64,000 nt of DNA from Porphyra umbilicalis (taxonomy: Eukaryota > Rhodophyta > Bangiophyceae > Bangiales > Bangiaceae): contig KV918803.1 of NCBI GenBank assembly GCA_002049455.2, positions 248,001 through 312,000 on the forward strand, given 5' to 3'. A program made the position numbers and the translations under genes. Positions 45,804-57,170 of this stretch are shown piece by piece; positions within the stretch are counted from its first letter, which is position 1, and every line of letters begins with the position of its first letter. The notes beneath the pieces are model-generated. The model did no database searches and was not told where the DNA came from. It saw only the letters and a list, made by a program, of their open reading frames with translations.

Positions 45804-46342
45804 CAGGCCTCACCAAGAGTATTTCGTCAAGGGTATCACCCGAGTATTTTTTTCGGGTATATACTTGTACCCGTGAGATATTTCGACGCGTCGCCCATAC
45901 ACATACTCGCGAATGGGACGTGGCCAGATACTCGCAACATCGAATCACCAAGGGTATCCGAGAGTACGACTCGTATTCTCAATTCTGCAGAAGCCGATAC
46001 CCTTGACAGCGTCCCGCAGTGCCCGCCGTCACCACGTAAGCCGCCTGACAAATGAGTACGTCACGAAATCTAAAAAAATACGTCCCGAAATCAACAGCTA
46101 ACTGCAGGATCTGGAATTTAGTTCCAGCGAAAGGTATACGCATACCCGCGCGAATATCAAAATTGGATACCGACAGCCCATAATGTCGCGGGTATATACC
46201 CTTGATACCCGCTCTGTCAGGTTTTGGAGATACTCATACTCGAACGGCTGAAAGTCCTTCGCACTGTCAGCAAATACTCAGTGGCTCGATCAGAGCCGAA
46301 TACCGTACTCGTGGCCAAATCTGATACCCTTGGTGGGGCCTG
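45804..46342. mobile_element. hAT MITE, third family (539 bp)
   Basis: The termini are CAGGCCTCACCAAGAGTAT and, inverted, CAGGCCCCACCAAGGGTAT. The target duplication ATCTGGAT is exact at 45,796-45,803 and 46,343-46,350. The interior is AT-rich with many GGGTAT/ATACCC subterminal motifs and no ORF. The ends differ from the CAGGGG families but follow the same design. Confidence 0.92.
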
Positions 46343-46501
46343 ATCTGGATCAAAGACGGCCGCGAAGACGAGGCAGATGTCTGCCTTAGGATCTCTTGCC
46401 GACACTAATGTCGTCTGAGTAGTTTGTGAGCGTGGCCGTTCCCACAGATGTCAATAAGTTGTCTTTCAGTGCACGCTTTGCATGGGACTTGGCCGCTTGT
46501 A

Positions 46502-46901
46502 TTGCTGGTTGCCCATTTTTGTCTTGGGGGAATGGGACTGGGACTGGGACTGACTGTGTTCCACCAATCAGGTGACCCCCTGGGACCGACTCTGTCCTTC
46601 TCACAGCACCGATGTGCTCATACGCATTGGAATCGCACATCGGCATCTCAGCAGTTTTGCATATCTCTAGGGCAAAAAATGCGAATTCTCCGGATCACGG
46701 CACGATCTGGACTTGGAGCGGAGATGATCCGCTTGCAGGGTAGGAAAACATTGACTTCTCGTCTGTGCAAGGCCCTCGTCACGAACCCGCACGTTTTATT
46801 GGCTGAAGTCGCGTCTGACAGCGCTTCTAAGCCAATTGTAGGCCCTTATTCGCAGTCAGTCCCAGTCTCAGTCCACCAGGACAGAATTGGGCGAGCAGCA
46901 A
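46502..46901. mobile_element. TA-flanked MITE, TTGCTG family (400 bp)
   Basis: Inverted termini TTGCTGGTTGCCCATTTTTG and, at the other end inverted, TTGCTGCTCGCCCAATTCTG, flanked by TA on both sides (46,500-46,501 and 46,902-46,903). GGGACTGGGACTGGGACTG lies inside the left end with its inverse at the right. TA duplication with short inverted repeats fits a Tc1/mariner-dependent MITE. The size is one base from the copy at 52,785-53,183. Confidence 0.85.
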
Positions 46902-47108
46902 TACATCATTCTCATTGTCTTGGACGTGTACCGGGCCTGCCCCCAGAAATTTATTGTGTCGCCAGATCGCCGACCTGCCATTCCAAGCTGTAGGCCGCGA
47001 ATCAGCTGAGTCGCCACAAAGTGTCGCCCTCGAGTCGCCGCGAAGTAACCCAGCAACCGCGTGGGCAGGACCGTCGACGATCGCCACCACTTGGCGCCAC
47101 GTCCCCAT

Positions 47109-47401
47109 CAGGGAGTGTCATGGATATATCCCCGAGGACTATATCCGTGCATAATTTCCGTATCCACGGCTGGATGGCGTTCTTCATGGGCTCTAATTGA
47201 GCTGTCCGTCGGACTTGGGGCATCATTTTCGGATCCAATAATCGTATCCGGATGCGAATATAATCTACTCAAATATCCGGTTTCGGAGGCGGATATCCTG
47301 ACCCGGATCTCAGCTGAGGGAAGTATCCGTAATCAGATACGAAGGATCGGCGTGTATCCGTTTCCTATTACGGCCCAAAAATCATATCCTGACAACCCCT
47401 G
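47109..47401. mobile_element. hAT MITE (293 bp), short relative of the 1,095-bp element
   Basis: Starts CAGGGAGTGTCATGGATATA and ends TGACAACCCCTG, with the exact duplication GTCCCCAT at 47,101-47,108 and 47,402-47,409. It is an inverted, internally deleted relative of 19,207-20,301: blocks around GGATATATCCCCGAGGA and the AATTGAGCTGTCCGTCGGAC region match in opposite orientation. Confidence 0.95.
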
Positions 47402-47720
47402 GTCCCCATCGATGGCTTCGTTCTCATGCGCTCGCATATTGCGGAAAGGTATAACAAAACTGGCTCAACGGCGTGCTGCTGATAGGATACAGTTGGGCCG
47501 GGTCATCCATCATGCGGCTTCCTGAACGTTTCCTACAGGTGCAATTGTACAGCCCACCGAGAGATGGGCACCTTACACCAGCTGGAGCTTGGACCCACTT
47601 TCACACACAAGGCTGGTTTTTGAATACACAGGGGCGACGCAGCTTTGAGACGCAACAGAAAAACTAAAACAGTGCATGCTCTGTACAGCCCCGGCCGAAA
47701 TGGCCTCCAGCCGGAACACG

Positions 47721-49352
47721 TCACGCAACATCGAGCATCTCGTCAATTTCCAAAGTACCTTCTTCGTCTCCATCTCCTTCTGCACTATCGTCCGTAGTGC
47801 CGTCGCGGTCACCTCCAGCGCTTTCAGGCTCGCTGGAACCGCCACCAGACCGACGACCCTTGCCCAGGCGCCCCGCTTCCTGCGCCGCTACAGCCCCGGC
47901 CGCTACGGCCTTCGACAGGATCTTCACCATCCAGTTCGCGAGCACAAGAAGCAAGTTAGAGTGAGGCTTTTTGCTTCGACTCGAGCACAGTTGCTTCGCA
48001 AACAGTGCCGGCGACACCGCACCACATGATAGCATGTCGCCCAGCCGCATGTTGTTCTGGGCTCCATCAATAAAATCAGCGGAAGTTTGGAAGCCATCGC
48101 CCCCCCGCGAGAGCCCAGGTGCGCGGCAGAGGCTAGTTCTTCTGCAGTCATGGCACTGAGCTCGGCATCTCAAAACAAGGACGAGAGTGCCTTGTGAGAC
48201 GCCCAAGGCACTCTCGTACTTGCGGCGCTCGCCAGGGGGACAATCAAACGCGCTCTCCACATCTTCCACGACAGACACCGCAGCATCGGAGCCTAAGCCG
48301 ATGCCAGAATTCGTCGCTGGAGAAGCGGAGCGAGGACCGGCAGGAATGTATGCAGGAGGCAGTAGGGAAAGGCGTCGAGCGGTGTCCAAGCCGGACTGCT
48401 GCGTCAGCTTGCTTTTGCTCCTGAAAAGAATATGGGCGCTCGTCATGGAGGTGCCGCTCTTGCCGCCTTGACCGCCAAGATAACGACCAGCTGCTTAGGG
48501 TGCCCGCTCCGCGATTCTGCCCACGGCCGCTCCCGCAGCCCTTTGAGCAGAACGAGCTGCAGCTGCCGCGGCTTGGCCGGAGCCGCCGCTTCCAGCAACG
48601 CCACCACTTTCGGAAGATCCAGGACGCTCTTTCGGCTTTCCAACAAGCATGCTGCATGCGCCCAATGCCGCATCATCAGCCGACACGTCCGGGTTCTGCA
48701 GCAGCCGAGATGAATCCTCAAAGTGCGCTTGGTTCGACGGGTCCAGCGTTGCGGCCCTCATACCCACCTAGCCCATGCGAGCGAGGGTGCCAGATGGGTT
48801 CAGACTGGACCGAGAGGTGTTGCCGACCAACTCTTTCGTCGCCCCGGCAAGACGCGTCGAGTCGTCCAGCATCTTCTTGTGGTTGGCCAAGACTGCTTAG
48901 ACGAAGCCACTGGCCTGTAGGTCCTTGATCTTGTGGCAGACAAAGTCAGCGCCGCACAGCGGCGGCGCCCCCTCGTTGCGTAGAAAGCTACCTCAGGCCT
49001 TTGAGCCGAAGTGTACGCTGTTGACGGCCAAGATGCGGTTGTCCTGGCCGGTGATGTCGCATGTAGGACACGTCTTCTTGCACACACATGCTAGGTTGGA
49101 ACAGCTGGTGGCGTGGCGCTTGAATGGGTTCCCAGCAGGCAACGTTTGGCGGCACGGGAGGTGACGCAGGTCACACGAGACTTGACCATGGCCCGTTTTG
49201 TCCTTTGAGTCAAAACCACATAACAGACATCGCGTCATTTCTGGTAGGTTGTAGGTCGCCCACGGGCGCCGCCGCAACAAAGGATATAGGACCACAAAGA
49301 TACCTCCGGAGCAAAAGACCACGACGGACCAACCGTCAGGGCACATCAACAC
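47721..49352 (-). pseudogene. Decayed Cys-rich gene of unknown family
   Basis: One minus-strand frame of about 544 codons stays protein-like throughout, interrupted by about four in-frame stops and no frameshift. The N-terminal part is Cys/His-rich (TRCLLCGFDSKDKTGHGQ, then CDLRHLPCRQTLP, HATSCSNLACVCKKTCPTCD), suggesting zinc binding. The middle has a helical stretch (VLANHKKMLDDSTRLAGATK) and Ala/Gly/Ser-rich linkers. The C-terminal part includes SRKPHSN-like basic residues, ANWMVKILSKAVAAGA and an acidic tail ending GTLEIDEMLDVA. The family is not recognised; it may be a host or mobile-element gene. The absence of frameshifts suggests recent decay. Confidence 0.6.
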
Positions 49353-49359
49353 GACGGCC

Positions 49360-51520
49360 TTGTCACTGGCAGCAACGAAAACCGAATCCTCAGCCGGCGA
49401 CCTGGAGCGCGCGCGCCACAGTGCCGCCCACTACGGCAAGCGCTGTTATGGGGCTGACATCTTCGTCAAGTCACATCGGGCCGCCACAGCCACGACAAGC
49501 GCCGTCTGGCGAAAGACGTCCACAACCGCCAGGGCTTCTTTCAGGACGCGCACAAGCATGAGGGGCCTTGCTCTCGAGGCAGTCGGAAATGACCAACTGG
49601 ACTCCCACGCTCAACACATTGGCAACTTGGCGACTTCAGCCCCGGCGCCAATCGTCGACGCGCACGACAAGTGTCCTGGCGCAAACCGGAAGGGCACGCA
49701 CCGCCTGGTCGTCGTCGGCAAAAATCACAACAAATCACCCCCGCACGCCGGCCGCGCCACCGCGTTCGTGCCCACAGCGAAGAGCATCGCCGCGCTATCA
49801 GCAAAGCTGACGAGCGCGGCCAAGTGCCAGCGAGCGACGTGGACTATGCGGGTGCCCAGCCGGAACCATCGTGGAAGCCTCATTGGACGCTCATCCCAGG
49901 CGCAATAGGACGATGACTTGCCCCCTCGACTGGACTGTCGGGCAGGGCCATTCCGCCCCGTCCACGGCCGCCCTCAGGAGACCACATGCGCGACCTCAGC
50001 AGCCCGAGGAGGAACACAGCACCTCGTTTCCGTCCCTCATTCCAGCTCAGGGGTCGACGCCGCGATGTCCACAAAGAACTGTGTGATTGACCGCTGGATG
50101 CGCCTTCCGAGTGGACACGTGTTGCTGGTTGGATGGACGATCTCGGAGGATGCATAAGGTGCCTCTGAGCTTTTTTCGACTCCAGGTCCAATCGGACCTG
50201 TTTTCCAGTGAGCCAAATTGATGGCACACGTCCCAAAAGGACTGGAGGCGGCTCCGGTAAGAACCCTTCGCCACGCACTTGGGAAGAACTAAGCTTTTTT
50301 CATATCTGCGCCGACAGCTGCCGCCTGCGTTTCTGACACTTCCCATGTGGGTCACCAGGGACGCTACATTCCGTAGTTTCACACGCGATTAGCACGATAC
50401 CAACGGTCGAGCCACCTGGGCTGTAGGCCAATGAGGTCGGAGGTCCGGCAGAAAATTCCTTGGATCGCCCTTGGCGGGCCTCCTGCAGGGGGGGACAAAA
50501 GCACTGTATAAGTTCCTGGGCATCCCATCAGAAATAGGGGATGTGCCGTACAGTCAATATCCGCTTATATTGCACCCCTGGGCACTTCAAAGCCCGAGTT
50601 CCAGCGATGCATTCCTATGGCGTGCGGGGTCGCACCTCGCTCAATTCACTTCCGATCGCTCCCATTTCGACTAATAATGGGGATGATCGCAGCCTCCGAT
50701 GCACTCTCGGTCGCAAAATCTGAGGCAGACTGGACTGTTTGCCCGACGTCGATCGCGAAGGGAAGCATTCAAATACATGATCCAGCTTATTTGATGAGTC
50801 CTGGACGAGCTCTGCGTCACCTTGAGACCGCACACGCGACCAAGTCTCGAAAAAAGGGCGCAAAGAACGATCGAATGCAAGAGGGAAGCTGGCGAGGCAC
50901 GCGCCACGCCCATGCCCTGGACTACCCAGTCGATTACCAGCGCCGATCCCTCGCTCCGCCCTTGGTATCCAGACCCATCCGTGAAATTGACCGCACACCG
51001 GCCGAACAGCATCTGTCTGTCGGGTGTGTTTGGGCCTTCTTTTGATACCGAGCGCACCGGAGGACAATAAATGCAAAAAGAGACACATCAAAATATTATT
51101 CACTGCCGCATCCCGCGAGATGTTGATTATCATCGCCATCTGCGGCATCATCCCCCCCCCACCCCTCAAAAACAATCCCGTCCGCTGTAGCAGCTCGTAT
51201 CTCTTCATCACCCTCACCAGTCAACCAGCTATGCATCGCCAACTCTCTCATCGGCGCCGGGTCATCCCCAAAGGCCAGCCCACCAAAGCGACAACCCGAC
51301 ATTAACGACACCACCGAATTAACATTAGACCCCAGTTAGACAGAAGAATTTCGATGCTCCCCATGCAAGGCTATGACGTCCATCTCATGTGTGTGTGGCA
51401 GAATGATTGACTTCACCTAGCAATGGGCGATGGTAGATGGGTCAACTGCATTCCACTCTGCCTTGACAATCTCAAAAGCGTCCTGCAGATGGTCGGCCGC
51501 ACCGTCGCGGACACCGCGGA
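49360..51520. other. Region without a recognised gene
   Basis: Open frames up to about 200 codons on both strands (49,360-49,908 plus, 50,615-51,217 minus) have no recognised domain. Nothing else seen. Confidence 0.35.
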
Positions 51521-52225
51521 TCAGAGCCGGCGGAGCTCTTGCGCGCACCCGCCGAAAACTAGGCGCTTGAGAATCCGAGGATGCTGGCCGGTCAGACGGG
51601 AAACTCCAAAAGCCCGGTCCAGGCGCCCCGGCCGACATATCCACCAACGAGGCGCGCTGTAAGCAGCAGGCCTGGAAGCGCCATCACCTGCCGCATCCAT
51701 GCCCGAATTGTGTCCGTGCGACACCGATTCCGGGACCACCGCGACCGGCGGGCCAGCAGCGCGTGTTCTAGCTGCGGCTCCCGCCGCTGCGTGCGTCGGG
51801 GTAGACGTAGAAGTTGCGGTAGCAGCCGCAAGCGTCTCTGCCTTGCGCTCCGCCTGCCAAATCAGGATCCGCGCGGCGCGGCGCGCGGCAGCACTCCCGA
51901 CGCCGGGCTCCGGCCCCTCAGATGCGCCAATCAGCGGCTGCTCGTTGGCGGCGTCGCCTGTATCGGTACACCAACCGTCCGCCGAGAGCCACTGACCAGC
52001 ACGCGTCGCATCGGATGCTGCACCCGGCGCCGTCAACGCCACAATCGGGGTCGCTGCGCCGCTCAGTGTCCCTGTGGCGGGGCCACTGAGCACCGCGTTC
52101 TCCGGCACGCCATCTGTCGAGGCACCCGCGGTCGACCCCAATGTGCGTGGGCTGTCCTCGGGCGCCCTTAACAAATCCGGCCGCACCGCTGGTGCGGAAC
52201 CGGAGTCTGCCCTGCCGCCTATCGC
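51521..52225 (-). pseudogene. Possible C-terminal tail of the pogo transposase beyond a stop
   Basis: This frame directly continues the pogo frame after its TAG, running 234 codons without a stop, with Ala/Thr/Ser/Pro-rich sequence, DATRAGQWLSADGWCTDTGD in the middle, and RPGRLDRAFGVSRLTGQHPR near the end. It could be the native C-terminus cut off by one nonsense change, or a fortuitous open frame in GC-rich DNA. Confidence 0.35.
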
Positions 52226-54066
52226 CTACTCAAACGCATTCACATCTAGGACCAACAATCGCCGCTTGTAGCGCCTTTTCAGACAGGCGATGATTCCGAG
52301 GTCGAGCGGATGGTAGACAGACGTACAGCTCGGTGGAACAAGGATGAGCGAGTCTTGGGTGATCTCGAGCTCCTCATGAGCCCCGCAATTGTCCGATATC
52401 AGGTCCACAGAAAGAGCAGTGCGGGCCCGTACAGCGGGTAGGAAGACGGTCTCAAACCAGGACTTGAAGACGTCTGCATCCATCCACGCGCTCGGCTGCG
52501 AGAAGTACGGCAGGAGGTACGGGTCACGCGGAAGCTTGCAGCACTTAGGCTGCTTGGCTTTGCCAATCGTAGCCACTGGGATCTCGTGACTGCCAGTTGC
52601 GTTATACTCCAACACAAGGGTGATGTGGTCCTTAGCTTGCATAGCTTTCGAACCTCGTACCTGCCGCCGTTGGCCAGCTTGTACATACGCTCGATTTTGG
52701 ATACACCCATAGAAGAGCCCGGTGTCATCCATGATGTAGATCGTTTCGGCGGGGTAGTCCTCGAGCAGCTCTCTATTCTTGGTATTGCTGATCCCCTAAA
52801 TTTGTCCTGGGGGACAAAAACAGAGGTTGACATTGAGTAAGAGAGCTCTATTGGTTTGGAACGACAGTACGAAGGCACCGAAGCCAATAGAAAGCCCGCA
52901 TTCGGTACCAGGACCTTGCATCCAGCACAACTCACTGTTTGTGTCCGCTTGATCCAGTTTTCTTGGCACGGAGCAAGCTGCTCACGCGAGATCTTGAGAT
53001 TTTCTACTGTCTCCTTGCCAGAAGTGCAGAAAAAATGAGGAGCTGATGTTGATTTGCATGCTGGATCGGCACATGTACGCAATCAGGAGCACCAAGTCAG
53101 TCCCAGGGGCGCATCTGATTGGTGCAGAGAGTCGGTCCGCAAGTCAGTCTCTGTCCACCAGGACAAAATTCGTGGATCAGCAATAATGCGCGCAGCCGCC
53201 GCCTCCGTGTCCACCGAGCCGCCTTGCTCACATAGCGCCATGTTGCAGAGGTTATGGCGCCTCGCCCAGCTTTGAATGAAGTGGGGGGACCCCTTAAAGC
53301 CGGTAGCGCCATGCTCAACGGCACTCCGCCGGGTCTGGGCCTCCAACAGGCTGCCAGACACAGGAAGATGCCGCGTGCTCACCAGTTGAAGGGTCTTGAA
53401 CCAATCCCACAGACCCTGACAGACCTGCTGAAAATAGGACCGTGAGAGGCGGGGCAACGATAGGTCCTCAGTCTCTGCAGCACGGCACTTGTACTCCCCC
53501 CGCTTCTCGTAGATGTCGCGGGCGGCCGACAGGCTCATCTTGAGTCGCAAAACAGAATGCATTTGTGCCCACGTGTCGCCTGCATCTTTAATGTCGATAA
53601 GCGCGAGTGTGTCCCCTAACGGCACCGCCGTGCGTGGCTTGCGCCGCCCTCCGGACCGAGGACGCTCAACTACCCGACAACGCCCCGCTCCTCCCCGACT
53701 GCGCTCCACGCTGCCGCCCCGTCCGAACTCGACACGGCCGCCCGGCCCCTGCGCCTCGACACCGCCTCGCGCGTGCACCAGGCCGCCGCCTCGCCCATGC
53801 TCCGCTGCACCCCGCTCTTGCTCTGCACCCACGCGACGAGCGCACCCGGAGGCGGCAGTAGCGCTTCGATCTTGGGCGGTGCCGCGCGCCGTGGGAAGCC
53901 CACAGGGACGAGTGAAGAGCTCCAGTGGATCTCCACAAAGCGCAGTAGCTGTTGCCGCCGTAGCGGCGCGAGCGGCTATTTGAATGACGAGCACTGTTTC
54001 ATTCGATGGGTTCGATTTTGCCTCATTCACCGCCGCCGCTGCAGCGGCAGCGGCGACATCGCTCAT
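52226..54066 (-). pseudogene. pogo/CENP-B-like transposase split by a MITE
   Basis: DNA transposase of the Tc1/mariner superfamily. From the ATG at 54,066 (MSDVAAAAAAAAVNEAKS) it has an Ala/Arg/Gly linker, an N-terminal HTH around LALIDIKDAGDTWAQMHSVL, and a CENP-B-type HTH around FQQVCQGLWDWFKTLQLVST to SPHFIQSWARRHNL. A 399-bp MITE then interrupts it at 52,785-53,183. Removing the MITE and one TA joins TEAAAAR with ITKNRELLEDYP in frame. The catalytic domain follows: TIYIMDDTGLFYG (first Asp), DLISDNCGAHEELE (second) and SVYHPLDLGIIACLKRR (third), spacing DD29D. It stops with TAG after LDVNAFE, but the same frame stays open for another 230 codons to 51,521 (TSTSTPTHAAAG and similar), so the original protein may have been longer. 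Terminal repeats of the carrier element were not identified. Confidence 0.85.
52785..53183. mobile_element. TA-flanked MITE inside the pogo transposase (399 bp)
   Basis: Ends TTGCTGATCCCCTAAATTTG and, inverted at the other side, TTGCTGATCCACGAATTTTG, with TA at 52,783-52,784 and 53,184-53,185. Same family and size as 46,502-46,901. Its removal with one TA copy restores the transposase frame exactly, which proves the boundaries. Confidence 0.95.
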
Positions 54067-54199
54067 ACGGCGCCAGTGTACATCATCCTGAGGGGGGAAA
54101 TGATGGGCAGGGGTATCTACGGTGTAAGCGCAACGAATTACACAGTCACACAAGACCACGAGCTTGAAAACGAATGCTACCAAACCAAGATCCATTTAG

Positions 54200-54720
54200 T
54201 CAACGCGCTCCAACGAACAAGCACACCCAAAGGCCGAGAGAAAGAAGAATGAGATTACATACCGAGACGCGGCAGCTCCAAAAGGCTAAAAAAACACGAA
54301 AGAACACGAGCTGGACCGCACCACGAACGGCGCATGCCACGATTGAAATCAGCCCTCAAGAACCATGCGCTGTCGAGAGTCGCCTGTGCGCTCGACGCAT
54401 GCAAGTGCTGGGGACACTGAACCGCGCTGGTAGGAGTGACAGCTGCGGTAATGGGGGCGACAGCGGCGGGTTGATGACGGAGGGGGCCTCGACGGCGGGA
54501 TCGACGACGGTGGGGACCGATTGCGCGCCCCGCTGGGGCACCCGTAGGTGCAGCCTTAATCAGCGAAATTTAATTCCTCTCGATCAAACTGCATGCCGAT
54601 TGACGATCGAGCAATCCTCCAGTGGCGTTCGTGAATACTGGCGATCACGAGCCTCCCAGTTATATGGCAGGGTTCAATATAACCGGAGCGCATATAACCG
54701 GATATTGTCTGAAGCTGCGC
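54200..54720. other. Spacer between two pogo-type units
   Basis: No gene recognised. Near 54,665-54,710 AT-rich sequence carries repeated ATATAACCGG motifs. Confidence 0.4.
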
Positions 54721-54867
54721 GTCCTCACTTGGTCCAAGCAAACTCGCCTTCGGCCGAAGCTGTGTCGCCTTCCGTATATAGCTCAGAAGTGGGATTTGTG
54801 GCTTGTCTCAAGTACTCGAAAGCTCTTCTGGACTTCTGTGTCCCACCTGTACGCAGAACCAGAACAT

Positions 54868-56010
54868 TGTTTCAACGGCACCACGCTCGTCTCTTTGCTC
54901 CTCCCCCCCCTCCGTCGTTGCCGCCCTCTTCTTCCCCCCCTCTTGATTGACCCCCCCCCCCTACGCCTGCCGCCCCCGTCTCCCCCCTCTTTTGATTGTC
55001 TTCTACACCCCCCCTCCAGTTCTCCTGCGTCCCTGATGACTGTCCCTCTTTCTCTTCTCAGCAGCGTCGCATTTCCCCATCGCCCAGACGCACACGCCTG
55101 CACTCACGCAGACGACTTTGATGTAAGACGCAGTGACAGGGTAGTCAGTGGCACAAGCTGTGCATGAACCGCTGTGCATGAACCGCCCCTAAGAAAAATG
55201 AGGGCGCACATAGGTAGTGGTGGACGTTCACAGGGAACACATACAGAAGAAAAGGGGGGAGGGGGGATGAGGAAAGAGGTGGGGGGCGAGAGACGGAGGG
55301 TAAGAGGACAACAAGGGCTGTGGCACGTGGGGGCGGGGACGGCGTGATCAACGGTCTGTGGATGGCGCGGGCCTTCAACGCCAAAGGGGGCGCCAAAAGG
55401 TTCACCAGATTGCGCTCGCTTTCCTTCGATGCTTCTATCAGCAACCCCGCCTATGTTGTTTTATTGGCTGAGAGCATGGCTGAGAGCATGTCTTCTCAAA
55501 TCTACTGTACAGCTCTCAACCTGGACTGCGCAGTGTGCGCACCGAAAGCGCAACGCAGGTCGAGCAGGGCCTCCACGATGCTCTCACAGCTTCATCCACA
55601 CTGACGCCTTGTTCACCCCACCCCCCTCATCGCTCTTGTTTGGTGCACGGCAAGCATCCCTTGATCCCCTGGTTGAACGGCGGGTGTCGCCCGTCCCACA
55701 GCGAGAAAGGCATATGTAGCGGTAGTGGCCGCAGTGGCAAAGGTGGCGGTGGTAGTGGAGATAGAGGACGGTGGCGGGAGGGGCCGGGAATAGACTTTGA
55801 CGCTGATGAGTAGAGGGAGAGGGTGGACAGTCATCAGAGATGCAGGAGAACTGGAGGGGGGGTGTAGAAGACAATTAAAAGGGGAGGGAGACGGGGGCGG
55901 TGGGCGTGGGGGGGAGAGGTCACTCAAAAGCGAAGAAAGACGAGGGCGGCAATGACGCGGGGGGGGGGGCAGCAAAGAGACCAGCGTTGTTTCATCCTGT
56001 CGTACAACCC
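54868..56010. repeat. Inner inverted repeat, arms about 200 bp
   Basis: 54,868-55,065 and 55,806-56,010 are inverted copies of a C/T-rich sequence (anchors CGTCTCTTTGCT, CCCCCCTCCAGTTCTCCTGC and CTGATGACTGTCC). The arms enclose about 740 bp that includes the tandem CTGTGCATGAACCGC pair near 55,155-55,187. It may be a fold-back or MITE nested in the pogo-like element, upstream of its transposase. Confidence 0.6.
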
Positions 56011-57170
56011 TGCAAGGCACTACTTCCTGACGGGCGGGAAGACGAGGCGACGTGGGCCTAGTCCGTTTCTTACGGCTGAGAAGGAGGTCTTGCTGGCCAG
56101 ATATTTGATCACCAACGCGACAATTGGGCGGGGCTTGTCCCAAGAAGCTCTGTGTCGCGTGTGTGCCTCGTACCTGGGCGAGCTCTCTGTGGAGAGGCAG
56201 GCGGCCGCCCGTGAGCGGTTTGGTGGCGCGCTAGTACCGGGTCGCAGCTGGGTTAACGGCTTCCTCTCGCGACACCCCGAGCTGCGGCGGTACCGGGTCG
56301 GCACGTTGGAGGAGGGCCGTGCACAATACGCGAGACCCGACGTCGTCGCCAACTGGTTTGCCCTCTTGACGCTCCTGTACCGAGACCTGCGGATTAAATC
56401 CCCCCGGCAGGTTTGCCATGTCGGGTCGTCAAGGGATTCTCGGAGAGGTCGGAATGCTCAAGCCGGAGATAATCTTGCCGCCGTTTGCATCCGGTGCGGG
56501 CGCGTGTACCGCGGCGTTTTGTGTGTCGGCGGCTGGCGTCGTGGCGCCCCACTTCATCGTGAAGGAGGGCCAGGTACCAGGACACGCATTTCTGACCAAG
56601 ACGAAGCAGTACGGCACCAATACCGTCACAGCGCTTTCCTTTCTCCTGAATGACGGTGTGTTTGTGTGGCGGTGGTCCCCAGCAGGTTTTGACAACAGCG
56701 TGTTTGATGTCTGGGCCACAATGTTCGCCAAGTTTGCGCAATCCTACTTCAAATATGAGGCAAAGCTCCTCTTCCTCGACGGTGCCAAGGTACACCTTTC
56801 GCCAGCAGGCCTTCTCACCCTCCTGAAGGCCAACGTGCACGTCTTGGCAGAACCGTCAAAGATGTCCCACATCCTCCAGGCGCTCGACAATCCAAGCGCG
56901 TTCGGGCTGTATCAACCAAACGTGCGGCGTCGTGTCCGCGAGATTGCTCTGGCTTGTCGGGATGCTGGTCGGCCATTCAATGCGGCGAACTTGATGTCCT
57001 GTATTGGCCGTGCCGCCTCCGAGTCTCTCACGACGGACGCGCTGGTGTCGGCCTTTCGCCAAGTGAGGATGTGGCCCCTTCACTTCTCGGTGATCAAGAA
57101 CTCCCAGCTGTGCGAGGGCGCTGACACTGTCCTTCCGGACGTTGACCTGAGAGAATGGCGTCTCGGTTGA
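55952..57170 (+). pseudogene. pogo-like transposase, frameshifted, first catalytic region missing
   Basis: The first frame (to about 56,410) carries the CENP-B-type DNA-binding part: FLTAEKEVLLARYLITNATI, RSWVNGFLSRHPELRRYRV, and VVANWFALLTLLYRDLRIKS. The reading then moves to another frame from about 56,418 (RQGILGEVGMLKPEIILPPF, AAFCVSAAGVVAPHFIVKEG) and continues to LFLDGAKVHLS (second Asp) and ILQALDNPSAFGLYQPNVRR (third), spacing DD35D. The NxDE-type first catalytic motif expected at the junction is absent, so a small deletion with a frameshift probably removed it. The product would be inactive. Confidence 0.8.
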
